Made by a program: the position numbers and the translations under genes | The notes under the pieces: model-generated | What the model saw: only the letters and a program-made list of their open reading frames with translations | Database searches by the model: none | What the model was told of the DNA's origin: nothing | Origin: Burkholderiales bacterium | GTDB lineage: Bacteria; Pseudomonadota; Gammaproteobacteria; Burkholderiales; Burkholderiaceae_C | Assembly: GCA_030604135.1 (NCBI GenBank) | Contig: JAUVWL010000017.1 | Span: 1-64,000 of the forward strand | Length of the DNA stretch: 64,000 bases | Direction: 5' to 3' | In this document: piece after piece, positions 22,254-30,845 of the stretch | Layout of the letters: every line of letters begins with the position of its first letter | Position numbering within the stretch: the first letter of the stretch is position 1

Positions 22254-22850
22254 TCAGGGGCCCTTGCTTTCCATCACGCGCTGCGGACCACGTTCCTTGA
22301 GCCGGCGACTTCTCACCCACCTCACCCGCAACACCCAGATGCCGCTGACCAGGAAATAGGCGAGCACGCCGCTGACCGTGGCCATCAGCGCCATGCCAAG
22401 AATCAGAGGTTTTCCCACTGAGCGAAGTTGGCGAAACCAGCGTTTGATGGTACCGGGTGAGTCTTCGGCCTTGCCGGCTTCCTGCTGTGCCCGGCTTAGC
22501 AGTTGCATCGCTTCGGTCTCGGGGAGCGATTCCCGACCCAGCACGAACTTTCCCAGGCGATAGGAGCCATACCAGAGGGGGCCGTAGGTCACCGGGTTGG
22601 AGATCAGGGTACTGCCCACCGCCACCGGCACATTGGCTCTCATGGCCACCGCGACCGCAGCGGAGAAGGGGATCTGGGCCACCGGGATCAACAACCCGAA
22701 GAACACGCCGATGGCAACACCGAAGGCGATGCCACGCCGACTGAAGTGCCAGAGCTTGGGGTGGTGCATCAGCGGACCGAGCCAGCGCAGCCAGCGGTTG
22801 GCGCGGATGCTCTCGGGCGAGGGCAGCATGGCCTTGAGGCGCTTGAGCAT
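22254..22850 (-). CDS. DUF2062 membrane protein
   Basis: 198 aa from ATG 22850. DUF2062 signature: FSRRGIAFGVAIGVFFGLLIP, then ISNPVTYGPLWYGSYRLGKFVLG. Two to three hydrophobic segments, with the last at SGVLAYFLVSGIWVLRV and a basic Arg-rich tail. Function unknown. It may be co-transcribed with the FAH-family gene 62 bp downstream. Divergent from the pseudouridine synthase. Confidence 0.85.
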   Translation of the reverse strand: MLKRLKAMLPSPESIRANRWLRWLGPLMHHPKLWHFSRRGIAFGVAIGVFFGLLIPVAQIPFSAAVAVAMRANVPVAVGSTLISNPVTYGPLWYGSYRLGKFVLGRESLPETEAMQLLSRAQQEAGKAEDSPGTIKRWFRQLRSVGKPLILGMALMATVSGVLAYFLVSGIWVLRVRWVRSRRLKERGPQRVMESKGP

Positions 22851-22941
22851 GTTCAGGTTTCTGTCGGTCTCGTTGATTGGGGCAAACCGACATTCTCGCT
22901 GATACACATGCATACATGAAGATTCGGGCGAGAATGCGCGG

Positions 22942-23685
22942 ATGAAGATGTCGCTACAGGATGTGTTGTTCTCACAAGGATTCGGAACCCGCCGGATATG
23001 TTCCGGCCTGATCCAGCAGGGGCACGTGACGGTCGGCGTCGACGGCGCTGTTTGTGTCGATCCGGCAGCTGTCTGGGACACGGAGGGCCTGGTTTTCTCT
23101 GTGCAAGGTCAGACCTGGCAGTTTCAGCGTCGTGCCTACCTGATGCTGCACAAACCGGCGGGCTTTGAGTGCTCGCACAAACCGGGAGCCCACCCGAGCG
23201 TGTATACCCTGCTACCGGCTCCGCTTCGACAAAGGGCTGGTACGGCCGCGGCGGGCGTGCAGGCCGTGGGGCGGCTGGACCAGGACACCACGGGTCTGTT
23301 GCTCTTGTCCGACGACGGCAAGTTCATCCACCGCCTGACGTCCCCGCGTCACCATGTGCCCAAAGTTTATGAGGTGGAGGTTCGCCACCCGGTTGACGAT
23401 GGGCAGCTGCAGCGACTGCTCGAAGGCGTGGTTCTCGACGATGACCCCAGGCCCGTGCGGGCGGCTGCCTGCGAGCGAACGGGGGAACGTGGGCTCAGGC
23501 TGACCCTCACGGAGGGCAAGTACCATCAGGTCAAGCGCATGGTGGCCGCCGCAGGCAATCGCGTGGAAGGCTTGCATCGCTCTGCCATGGGTACGGTGAC
23601 GCTGCCATCGGACCTCGCACCGGGTCATTGGCGCTGGCTGACCCGCGATGAAGTGCAAGCGCTGGCCGGCGGAGCGCTGTCCTGA
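22942..23685 (+). CDS. rsuA: 16S rRNA pseudouridine synthase (RsuA/RluE family)
   Basis: 247 aa. N-terminal S4-like RNA-binding segment, LMLHKPAGFECSHK, then the catalytic motif VGRLDQDTTGLLLLSDDG with the nucleophilic Asp near residue 114, and GKYHQVKRMVAAAGNRV. Probable target U516 of 16S rRNA by family; RluE/RluF cannot be excluded. ATG 22942, with an alternative ATG two codons later. Confidence 0.88.
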   Translation: MKMSLQDVLFSQGFGTRRICSGLIQQGHVTVGVDGAVCVDPAAVWDTEGLVFSVQGQTWQFQRRAYLMLHKPAGFECSHKPGAHPSVYTLLPAPLRQRAGTAAAGVQAVGRLDQDTTGLLLLSDDGKFIHRLTSPRHHVPKVYEVEVRHPVDDGQLQRLLEGVVLDDDPRPVRAAACERTGERGLRLTLTEGKYHQVKRMVAAAGNRVEGLHRSAMGTVTLPSDLAPGHWRWLTRDEVQALAGGALS

Positions 23686-23762
23686 GCCAAGCCCGGTGTC
23701 AATGGTCTGTCTGTGTTGGGCTTCGGCTCAGAGGGTGGGAGGGAATTGGGCGAGGCCGAAAG

Positions 23763-23857
23763 GGCACCCCAAAGCGCCGCCGGCAAGGCGCAAAGCACAG
23801 CCGTAGCCCGGGCTACGGCGCGCATTTGCAACACCGCAGGTGGTGTTTTGGGGTGTC
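23763..23857. repeat. 95-bp extended imperfect palindrome
   Basis: Centre at 23809/23810 within the perfect CCGTAGCCCGGGCTACGG (23801-23818). The outer arms also pair: GGCACCCCAAA on the left with TTTTGGGGTGTC on the right, and GCAAGGCGCAAA with TTTGCAACACCGC in between. The whole could fold into one long hairpin. I recall similar elements between genes in Comamonadaceae; only one copy is in this window. Confidence 0.75.
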
Positions 23858-23889
23858 AAGGCGGCCCTGACCGGTTTCCTCTCACCCTC

Positions 23890-24618
23890 TCAGAGCAGAT
23901 CGCCCTTGCGGCTGTCCAGGGGGACGAGGAAGGAGTTGTCCTCCTGCCATTGAGAAGGGAAGTCGCTGCGCAGACCGCTGGTGCTGTTGGACCAATTGGA
24001 CAGGGGGCTGAAATCGCTCTGCCGGTTGTTGCGCTGCCTGCTGATGGCGGTGCGCAGGTTGTTCTGGGCCGCGATGATGGCCCGCTCCTCCATTTCGCGC
24101 TCTCGCATCCCCTGCGCGGTGATCGACTCGCCAAGGAATTCCGCTCGGATCTCGGCCACCGAAGGGAGGTTGCCTGATTTGATGACCCAGTAAGGCAGTC
24201 CGATCTGGGTCAGTAGCGAGTGTTTGAGCAAGCGGGTGGCCCGGGGAATCCCGCTGGTGCCCGGCACATCCAGGCACCCAACCACCCGTCCGTCGGCCTT
24301 GCAGATGGTGAACGTGCAATAGACACCACCCAGCAGGCGGTACCAGTGCATACCTTGTTCCCGGTTGCGCGGCAGGGTAAAGCGCGTCACCGGCAATTTG
24401 ATCATGATGTGGTGGTCGTAGAAGGCGCGTGCCAGCCAGTGCCATACCCGGGCCTCCTCGCTGTTGGTCAGGCTGCGTGTGCTCAGCGGCCAGTGCTTGG
24501 GAATGCGCCGCTGCTGCCTGGCCTGGCGCGAAGCCCAGCCGGCATGCAGCAGCGCACCCAGGGCCAGCAGAGCAGGCACCAGGACGGCGAGCAGCCAGGG
24601 GTTGGTCCAGGGATTCAT
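23890..24618 (-). CDS. DUF2726 domain protein with N-terminal membrane anchor
   Basis: 242 aa. One membrane helix at ~8-27 (LLAVLVPALLALGALLHA). A DUF2726-like domain follows: LTNSEEARVWHWLARAFYDH, then IMIKLPVTRF and YCTFTICKADGRVVGCLDV, and ends GLPYWVIKSGNLPS. This nuclease-like fold family is of unknown role. The C-terminal ~60 residues are Asn/Ser/Arg-rich and probably disordered. Confidence 0.75.
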   Translation of the reverse strand: MNPWTNPWLLAVLVPALLALGALLHAGWASRQARQQRRIPKHWPLSTRSLTNSEEARVWHWLARAFYDHHIMIKLPVTRFTLPRNREQGMHWYRLLGGVYCTFTICKADGRVVGCLDVPGTSGIPRATRLLKHSLLTQIGLPYWVIKSGNLPSVAEIRAEFLGESITAQGMREREMEERAIIAAQNNLRTAISRQRNNRQSDFSPLSNWSNSTSGLRSDFPSQWQEDNSFLVPLDSRKGDLL

Positions 24619-24736
24619 GTCGCGCTAGGTGGAGTTACTTGTATCAAAGTGTATGAAATTGTCGCCGGGTGTGGGTCTTTTGCGAACATTCGCAATGCCT
24701 GATGTTGTGCATTTATTGGGGTTCAAGGCGGGTTTT

Positions 24737-24754
24737 TCGCGCGATCAAGCGCGA
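24737..24754. other. Inverted repeat in the 158-bp gap before the M48 gene end
   Basis: TCGCGC and GCGCGA flank GATCAA. A short T run precedes it and TTT follows on the plus strand, so it is not a convincing terminator for either gene. The rest of the gap 24619-24777 shows nothing I recognise. Confidence 0.35.
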
Positions 24755-24777
24755 TTTCACCGAATTCAGCACGATGC

Positions 24778-26139
24778 TCAACGCAACATCCCCCAGGCGC
24801 GAAGGCGGCCAATCGCGTACTCGGCAGCCTGACCTTGCTGTGTGACCTGCAGGAATTGCTGGTACTGGCGCGCCGCATCGGTGCGTCGCCCCATGCCTTC
24901 GAGCGAGACACCTTTGAGAAAAACCACCCCGGGGTCTCCCGGCAACTGGCGGTCGTAGCGGTCCAGGTCCTCGAAGGCGCGTGCCGGATCCCGCAGGCTC
25001 AGGGACAGCACACCGGACAGCTTGTGGGCTTGGGCTTCCTGCGGGTAGATCGCCTGGGCCTGCCGGGCATGGACGCGGGCCTCCTGGGATTTGCCCTGGG
25101 CCTGCAGACACTGGGCCATACGGACGTGGGCCGCGTAGTCTTCCGGTGTGTGCCGCAGGGCGGCCTGGAACTCGGGCTGCGCCTTGTCAAAAGCCTTGGC
25201 GGCCATGGCCACCTCGCCGTTCTTGCAGGCGTTGATGGTGGGGCGGATGCGGCGCAGACTGGCCGTCTGGTCCATGAAACGCTCTCGCTGTGGCGAGGCC
25301 TGTGTCGAGGTTGCGTACCGGGTGGCCGCCAGGCGTGCAGCCGTATCTCGGCGCTCATCGGACATTGGGTGTGACGAGAACATGGTCGCCAGCAGGCTGG
25401 GTGCCGACTTCTCCTGATCGACCAGCAACTGGTGCAGGCGTGTCATGGCTTGTGCGGGGTAGCCGGCGCGCACCAGATACTCTTGGCCCAGGGCGTCGGC
25501 CTCGCGCTCGTTGTCGCGGGAGTAGCTGGCCAACAAGGCACTGGCGCCGATCTGGCTGCCCAGACCCGCCAGGGCCCCCCAGCGGGAGTTCTGGGCTGCC
25601 AGGTTCACCCCCACCACCGCCGCCTGGGCAATCATGGCCTGTCCCTGGCGCTGTGCGGCATGGCGTGCATTGACATGCCCCAGTTCATGACCCAGCAGGG
25701 CCGCCAGCTCCGACTCGTCCTGCATCTCGCTCATGATGCCCCGAGTGACACCCATGGCGCCGCCCGGGAAGGTGTAGGCGTTGACATAGTTGGCGTTGAG
25801 CACGCGGTATGAGTAGGGCATGTCGGGCCGGTGGCTTAGCCCGTGCAGTTTCTGGCCCACGTCGGACACGTAGAGGTTGATCGCTGTGTCCTGGATGGCA
25901 CCCAAATCCTGGGAAAACTGGTGCGGCGCGACCTGCGCGTCGATGCTGCGCTCCTGTGCTTCGCTCATGCCGACCACAATGGTCTGACCGGTGACCGGCG
26001 ACTGGGCACAGCCCTGCATGGCGGACAGGGCCGCAGCGCCAGAGCTGGCACCCAACAGCCACAGGGCCTGTCGGCGGCTCAGAACGCGCATGCGGATGCC
26101 GTGAGCCAAGGCTTCCTGGGAACACTCTTTGTCGTTCAT
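24778..26139 (-). CDS. M48-family metalloprotease lipoprotein with TPR region (BepA/YfgC-like)
   Basis: 453 aa from ATG 26139. Residues ~17-45 hold SRRQALWLLGASSGAAAL followed by SAMQGC: a twin-Arg-like motif plus lipobox, suggesting a Tat-exported lipoprotein. Peptidase motif LLGHELGHVNARHA gives HExxH, with the third ligand in NEREADALGQEYL. The C-terminal ~180 residues form TPR-like helices (QPEFQAALRHTPEDYAAHV). Likely periplasmic outer-membrane protein quality control. A start at 26091 is possible. Confidence 0.88.
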   Translation of the reverse strand: MNDKECSQEALAHGIRMRVLSRRQALWLLGASSGAAALSAMQGCAQSPVTGQTIVVGMSEAQERSIDAQVAPHQFSQDLGAIQDTAINLYVSDVGQKLHGLSHRPDMPYSYRVLNANYVNAYTFPGGAMGVTRGIMSEMQDESELAALLGHELGHVNARHAAQRQGQAMIAQAAVVGVNLAAQNSRWGALAGLGSQIGASALLASYSRDNEREADALGQEYLVRAGYPAQAMTRLHQLLVDQEKSAPSLLATMFSSHPMSDERRDTAARLAATRYATSTQASPQRERFMDQTASLRRIRPTINACKNGEVAMAAKAFDKAQPEFQAALRHTPEDYAAHVRMAQCLQAQGKSQEARVHARQAQAIYPQEAQAHKLSGVLSLSLRDPARAFEDLDRYDRQLPGDPGVVFLKGVSLEGMGRRTDAARQYQQFLQVTQQGQAAEYAIGRLRAWGMLR

Positions 26140-26271
26140 ATCGCAGTGCTGGTTGGTCCGGTATGGGACTTGGGCGCTTGGGGGCAGCAAAAGTTCGAAC
26201 CATTTTCTTCATGGCCCGTTGACGGCCGGATCCCACGAACAGGGGACAGGGCCTGTCTGGCGCCCCTGGAA

Positions 26272-27111
26272 CTACCGGCGGTGGACTTCTGTCGCGCCGG
26301 CGCTACAGGCCAACCCGGCGAGAAAAGGCAGTACCCGGGCCGTCAACGCGTCGGGTTGGTCGCGGTGCGGGCTGTGCCCACAGGCCGGCAGCACGCAGGT
26401 CTGGGCATGGGGCACAGCCCGCGCTGTTTCCTCGACCTGCGCGAGGGTGCCGTATTCGTCGGCGTCACCCTGTATCACCAGCAGTGGATCGCGGATGCGG
26501 CGACAGGCGTCGCGGATGTCGAAGGAACGGAATGCCTCGCTGAGCCAGACGTCGTTCCATTGCCAGAAGGCGTTGTCCACGTCCGCGTGGTAGCGCAGCA
26601 GGCGCTCGCGCAGGTCGCCAGCCTCATATGCCCGCCTGGCCTGGCGGATGGCCTCCAGGGCCACTGCCTCCACGGTCACATGCGGCGCCATGACCACGCA
26701 GCCGGCCACCGGGTGGGTGGCGGCATGGAGCAGGGCGATGGTGGCGCCGTCAGAATGGCCGACCAGCACCGGTGCCGGTATGCCCAGTGCCTGGATGAGC
26801 TGGGGCAGCACCCGTTCGGCCTCGCGCTGCATGTAATCGGGCTGGTGGCGGCCACGGGTCCACACCGAACCGTCCGACCAGGGACCCCGGACGTCCGGTA
26901 TCGGGTCGGAGCGGCCATAGCCCCGTCTGGAGTACATCCAGCCAGCACGGCCGCTGGCTTCGCACAAGGCCTGTGGCCAAAGGCCCCCGCGTTGGCGCCA
27001 CATGGCCACACTGCCCAGGCCTTCATGCAGGAACAACAGGGGTGCCTTGTCGGCGGGACCCGGAATGTGGGCCACCTCCAGGCCCACGCCGTCGATGTCG
27101 ATGCGATCCAT
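26272..27111 (-). CDS. Alpha/beta hydrolase
   Basis: 279 aa from ATG 27111 (MDRIDIDGVGLEVAHIPG); the frame remains open upstream but would overlap the divergent gene. Oxyanion region LLFLHEGLGSVAMWR, nucleophile elbow LVGHSDGATIAL with Ser near residue 127, late acid in QGDADEYGT, catalytic His in ACGHSPHRDQP. A single-domain enzyme. The early HEGLG motif is typical of hydrolases resembling C-C bond or ester hydrolases; the substrate is unknown. Confidence 0.85.
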   Translation of the reverse strand: MDRIDIDGVGLEVAHIPGPADKAPLLFLHEGLGSVAMWRQRGGLWPQALCEASGRAGWMYSRRGYGRSDPIPDVRGPWSDGSVWTRGRHQPDYMQREAERVLPQLIQALGIPAPVLVGHSDGATIALLHAATHPVAGCVVMAPHVTVEAVALEAIRQARRAYEAGDLRERLLRYHADVDNAFWQWNDVWLSEAFRSFDIRDACRRIRDPLLVIQGDADEYGTLAQVEETARAVPHAQTCVLPACGHSPHRDQPDALTARVLPFLAGLACSAGATEVHRR

Positions 27112-27187
27112 GTCGTCATCGTATCCCGTTGTGGCCGGCGCACCTGTCACGCCGGCAAGGCGGGCTGGCGCGCGGTATTCTTCAGGC

Positions 27188-28117
27188 ATGTCGCTCTTGC
27201 TTGATGCCTTCTGGCGCGCCGTGGCCTACTGCCTTCACCCGCGCGTGATTGTGTTTTCCCTGTTGCCGCTGGTGCTGATGGTGGTGCTGTCGTTTGCCCT
27301 GGGCTATTTTTTCTGGGATTCGGCGGTTGCCTATGTGATGGACTCGTTGCAGAGCCTGTCGCTGGTTCAGGCTTTCTTTGGCTGGCTCGAGCGCATCGGC
27401 ATGGAGGGGTTGCGCACCGTGCTGGCCCCTCTGGTGGTGCTGATTGTGGCGACCCCGGTGATCGTGATGTGCTGCCTGTTGCTGGTGGCGGTGTTCATGA
27501 CCCCGGCCATGGTGACGCTGGTGGGCCGGCGGCGCTTCCCCGAGATGGAAAAGAAGCAGGGCGGATCGCTGCTGGTGAGCATCCTCTGGTCGCTGGGTTC
27601 CACCTTGGTGGCCCTGGTCGTGCTGGTTCTTTCCATGCCCCTGTGGCTGATTCCGCCACTGGTGCTGATCCTGCCGCCCCTGATCTGGGGTTGGCTGACC
27701 TACCGTGTGTTCGCCTTCGATGCGCTGGCGGAGCACGCCAGCGCCGACGAGCGCCGCCACATCCTCAAGGAACACCGTGGCACTTTGCTGGCCATGGGCA
27801 TTGTCAGCGGCTACATTGGCGCTGCACCGAGCCTGTTGTGGGCGTCGGGGGCACTGTTCATTGCCATGGCACCTCTGCTGGTGCCGGTGGCGATCTGGAT
27901 TTACACCCTGGTGTTTGCATTCGCTTCACTGTGGTTTGCCCACTACGCCTTGGCGGTGCTGCATAAGATGCGGGCTGACAGTGGCATCGAGGTGCTGGAT
28001 GCCGTGTGGCGCGAGCCCGCAGCTTCAAGTGACGATGTGACGGATGTGCTGCCGGCTTCGAGCGGCGGTGAAGCAAGGCCGATCGGGCCGCCCGAGCCCC
28101 CCAAAAATCCCAACTGA
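27188..28117 (+). CDS. EI24/CysZ-like membrane protein
   Basis: 309 aa from ATG 27188. About six hydrophobic segments: RVIVFSLLPLVLMVVLSFAL, LAPLVVLIVATPVIVMCCLL, ALVVLVLSMPLWLIPPLVLI, MGIVSGYIGAAPSLLWAS and APLLVPVAIWIYTLVFAF. WGWLTYRVFAFDALAEHAS is the EI24 family signature. Relatives include CysZ sulphate permease, but no sulphate gene is nearby. The stop lies one base before the next start, so the two are probably translationally coupled. Confidence 0.85.
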   Translation: MSLLLDAFWRAVAYCLHPRVIVFSLLPLVLMVVLSFALGYFFWDSAVAYVMDSLQSLSLVQAFFGWLERIGMEGLRTVLAPLVVLIVATPVIVMCCLLLVAVFMTPAMVTLVGRRRFPEMEKKQGGSLLVSILWSLGSTLVALVVLVLSMPLWLIPPLVLILPPLIWGWLTYRVFAFDALAEHASADERRHILKEHRGTLLAMGIVSGYIGAAPSLLWASGALFIAMAPLLVPVAIWIYTLVFAFASLWFAHYALAVLHKMRADSGIEVLDAVWREPAASSDDVTDVLPASSGGEARPIGPPEPPKNPN

Positions 28118-28118
28118 C

Positions 28119-28970
28119 ATGAACGACTCCTCCTCGGCGGTACCCGCCGGCCCTGTGCCCGACATCGGGCTGCTCATCATCGGTGACGAAATTCTGTCGG
28201 GCCGTCGCGCCGACAAACACCTGCCCAAGGTGATCGAGATGCTGGGCCAGCGGGGGCTGGCGCTGGCCTGGTCGCAGTTCATGGGGGACGACCCCAGGCG
28301 CATCACCGAGGTGCTGCGCCAGACCTTTGCCGGGACCGATGTGGTGTTCTGCTGCGGTGGTATTGGTGCCACGCCCGACGACCACACCCGGCAGTGCGCG
28401 GCGGCCGCCCTGGGGGTCGACCTGGTCCTGCACCCGCAGGCCAAGGTCCTGATCGAGGAGCGCATGCGGGATGTCGCCATGGAGCAGGGGCAGGCCTACG
28501 ATCCAGACCGACCGGACAATGTGCACCGGCTCAATATGGGGGTGTTTCCGGTGGGCGCTGACATCATTGCCAACCCCTACAACAAGATCCCTGGCTTCAG
28601 TTGCGAGGGGCCAGGGGGGGCGAAGATCCATTTTGTGCCGGGCTTTCCGGTGATGGCCTGGCCCATGATTGAAAGCCTGCTGGATGGCCCGTACCGGTGT
28701 TGGCATGGGGCTCAGCAGCGGCAGGAAAGATCAGTGGTGGTCTTTGGTGGGCTGGAAGCCACGCTGACGCCACTGATGCTCCAGGTCGAGCGGGACCACC
28801 CGGTCAAGGTGTTCAGTCTGCCCAGCGTTGACCACCCGGTGCATGGGCGCCACATCGAGCTGGGTGTCAAGGGAGATCCGGGCGCTGTCAATGCTGCCTT
28901 CAGTGACCTGCTGGCTGGCCTGGAACGTCATGGTGCCCGACTTGGCCCCGAAATGGTGCGAAACCAGTAA
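28119..28970 (+). CDS. Molybdopterin-binding (MoCF/CinA-type) domain protein
   Basis: 283 aa from ATG 28119. The N-terminal ~180 residues match the MoaB/Mog/CinA fold: IGLLIIGDEILSGRRADKH, then VFCCGGIGATPDDHTRQ and VPGFPVMAWPMIESLL. The C-terminal deamidase domain of full CinA is absent. Such short forms are usually annotated as competence/damage-inducible A-like; the biochemical role is unclear. Its last codons overlap one of the NtrC-like sites in front of glnA. Confidence 0.88.
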   Translation: MNDSSSAVPAGPVPDIGLLIIGDEILSGRRADKHLPKVIEMLGQRGLALAWSQFMGDDPRRITEVLRQTFAGTDVVFCCGGIGATPDDHTRQCAAAALGVDLVLHPQAKVLIEERMRDVAMEQGQAYDPDRPDNVHRLNMGVFPVGADIIANPYNKIPGFSCEGPGGAKIHFVPGFPVMAWPMIESLLDGPYRCWHGAQQRQERSVVVFGGLEATLTPLMLQVERDHPVKVFSLPSVDHPVHGRHIELGVKGDPGAVNAAFSDLLAGLERHGARLGPEMVRNQ

Positions 28971-29008
28971 GCACCAAAATAGGGCGTCTGAATGCACCAG
29001 AATGGCGC
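28945..29008. promoter_or_regulatory. Cluster of three NtrC-like binding sites upstream of glnA
   Basis: Three 15-mers each match 12 of 15 positions of the enteric site GCACCAACATGGTGC: GCCCCGAAATGGTGC (28945-28959, inside the preceding gene), GCACCAAAATAGGGC (28971-28985) and GCACCAGAATGGCGC (28994-29008). They lie about 190-240 bp upstream of the expected transcription start, a normal enhancer distance. Confidence 0.6.
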
Positions 29009-29167
29009 TGCTGGTTGGGTTGTGGCGGAGCATGTGCGCCACAGCCACTTTCTGACCCGATACCACCCGTAGGTTGCGCCGAGCCGGTGCATGGGTCCTC
29101 GGGGATAATGGTCGCGCAGCCGTCGGTTTCACCGAATGTGTGCGGCGCACAAGGAATGGGCATCGGA

Positions 29168-29182
29168 TGGCACGGATACTGC
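29168..29182 (+). promoter_or_regulatory. Sigma-54 (-24/-12) promoter of glnA
   Basis: TGGCACGGATACTGC fits the consensus TGGCACGNNNNTTGC with one mismatch. GG and GC elements are correctly 12 bp apart. It is 54 bp before the glnA ATG. Confidence 0.85.
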
Positions 29183-29236
29183 TAGCCTGATGGCGACCAC
29201 TTTTTTCTTCCACTCATCCAGCTACAGGAGCATTTG

Positions 29237-30652
29237 ATGGCCAAGACCGTCGCAGACGTGATGCAAATGGTGAAGGACAACGACGTCAAGTTCGTGGACT
29301 TCCGTTTCACCGATACCCGAGGCAAAGAGCAGCACGTGACCGTGCCTGTGTCCGCTTTCAGCGAAGACAAGTTCAGCGATGGTCACGCGTTCGACGGCTC
29401 TTCCGTCGCCGGCTGGAAAGGCATCGAAGCGTCGGACATGCAGCTCATGCCCGACCCCGCCACGGCCAACATCGATCCTTTCTTCGAGGAAACCACGCTG
29501 TTCATGCAGTGTGATGTGATCGAGCCCAGCGACGGCAAGGCCTATGACCGTGATCCGCGTTCGGTGGCCCGCCGTGCGGAGGCCTATCTGAAGGCGTCCG
29601 GTCTGGGTGACACCGCCTACTTCGGTCCGGAACCCGAGTTTTTCATCTTTGACGGCGTGCGCTGGAGCTGCGAGCCCGGCCGCGGCTTCTACGAAATCGA
29701 GGAATACGAAGCGCCCTGGAACAGCGGCGCCAAGCTCGAAGGTGGCAACCGTGGTCACCGTCCGCGCGTCAAGGGCGGTTATTTCCCGGTGCCACCGGTG
29801 GACAGCACGCACGACCTGCGTGCCGAGATGTCCCTGATCCTGGAATCCCTGGGCATTCCGGTCGAGGTGTTCCACCACGAAGTGGCTGGCGCTGGCCAGT
29901 GCGAGATCGGCACCAAGTTCTCGACCCTGGTCGAGCGTGCCGACTGGACCCAGGTGCTCAAGTACGTGGTCTGGAACGTGGCCAACGCCTATGGCAAGAC
30001 GGCGACCTTCATGCCCAAGCCCTACCACGGCGACAACGGCTCCGGCATGCACGTGCACCAGTCGGTCTGGAAAGACGGCAAGAACCTGTTCGCCGGTGAC
30101 GGTTACGCCGGCCTGAGCGATTTCGCCCTGTATTACATCGGCGGCATCATCAAGCACGCCCGTGCCCTGAACGCCATCACCAACCCGTCGACCAACAGCT
30201 ACAAGCGCCTGGTGCCGCACTTCGAAGCTCCGGTGAAGCTGGCCTACTCGGCCAAGAACCGCTCGGCCTCGATTCGCATCCCCTACGTGGCCAACCCCAA
30301 GGGCCGCCGTGTGGAAGCCCGCTTCCCGGACCCCATGGCCAACCCCTACCTGTGCTTCTCGGCCCTGCTGATGGCCGGCCTGGACGGCGTGGAGAACAAG
30401 ATCCACCCGGGCGAAGCCGCCACCAAGGACCTCTACCACCTGCCGCCGGAAGAGGACAAGCTGGTCCCGACCGTCTGCCACAGCCTGGACATGGCGCTGG
30501 ACTACCTGGACAAGGATCGCGCCTTCCTGACCAAGGGCGGTGTGTTCACCGACTCCATGCTCGACGCCTACATCGAGCTGAAAATGACCGAGGTCAATCG
30601 TTCACGTGTCGAAGTGACCCCGACCGAGTTCGACATGTACTACAGCCTCTGA
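29237..30652 (+). CDS. glnA: Glutamine synthetase type I
   Basis: 471 aa from ATG 29237 after ACAGGAG. Makes glutamine from glutamate and ammonia. Beta-Grasp start [20 protein letters not shown], latch loop [13 protein letters not shown], metal ligands in [10 protein letters not shown] and [23 protein letters not shown], and the adenylylation Tyr in DLYHLPPEE near residue 398, so GlnE-type control is expected. A sigma-54 promoter and NtrC-like sites precede it, and ntrBC follow. Confidence 0.97.
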   Translation: MAKTVADVMQMVKDNDVKFVDFRFTDTRGKEQHVTVPVSAFSEDKFSDGHAFDGSSVAGWKGIEASDMQLMPDPATANIDPFFEETTLFMQCDVIEPSDGKAYDRDPRSVARRAEAYLKASGLGDTAYFGPEPEFFIFDGVRWSCEPGRGFYEIEEYEAPWNSGAKLEGGNRGHRPRVKGGYFPVPPVDSTHDLRAEMSLILESLGIPVEVFHHEVAGAGQCEIGTKFSTLVERADWTQVLKYVVWNVANAYGKTATFMPKPYHGDNGSGMHVHQSVWKDGKNLFAGDGYAGLSDFALYYIGGIIKHARALNAITNPSTNSYKRLVPHFEAPVKLAYSAKNRSASIRIPYVANPKGRRVEARFPDPMANPYLCFSALLMAGLDGVENKIHPGEAATKDLYHLPPEEDKLVPTVCHSLDMALDYLDKDRAFLTKGGVFTDSMLDAYIELKMTEVNRSRVEVTPTEFDMYYSL

Positions 30653-30682
30653 TTGATCTGGCAGGACCATCAGGTGCAGGAA

Positions 30683-30708
30683 GGGGCAGCGAGAGCTGCC
30701 CCTTTTTT
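30683..30708 (+). terminator. Rho-independent terminator after glnA
   Basis: GGGGCAGC/GCTGCCCC stem, GAGA loop, followed by TTTTTT. Reduces read-through from glnA to ntrBC. Confidence 0.93.
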
Positions 30709-30845
30709 CATTGACGCATGCGGCATACTTGAAGCCGCTCTGCCTGTCAGCGGGCACTTTTGTCCGTCTGGGTATTCCCAAGACGGTATGGGCTTGCCAT
30801 CATGGGGGGCCCGTGGCTCTGTAACACGACCTTTCGCCTGCGTTC

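Noticed and set aside
21496-22917. A 473-residue version of the FAH-family protein
   Set aside because: The added N-terminal part is the DUF2062 gene read in another frame. The conserved start is at 22191.
24737-24754. Terminator for the M48 gene
   Set aside because: The inverted repeat is followed by A residues, not T, in the direction of that gene.
28971-29236. tRNA or small RNA gene in the 266-bp gap before glnA
   Set aside because: No cloverleaf or terminator is visible. The gap is explained by regulatory sites.
29222-30481. Long minus-strand frame opposite glnA
   Set aside because: Antisense shadow of a highly conserved gene, with no start signal or family motif.
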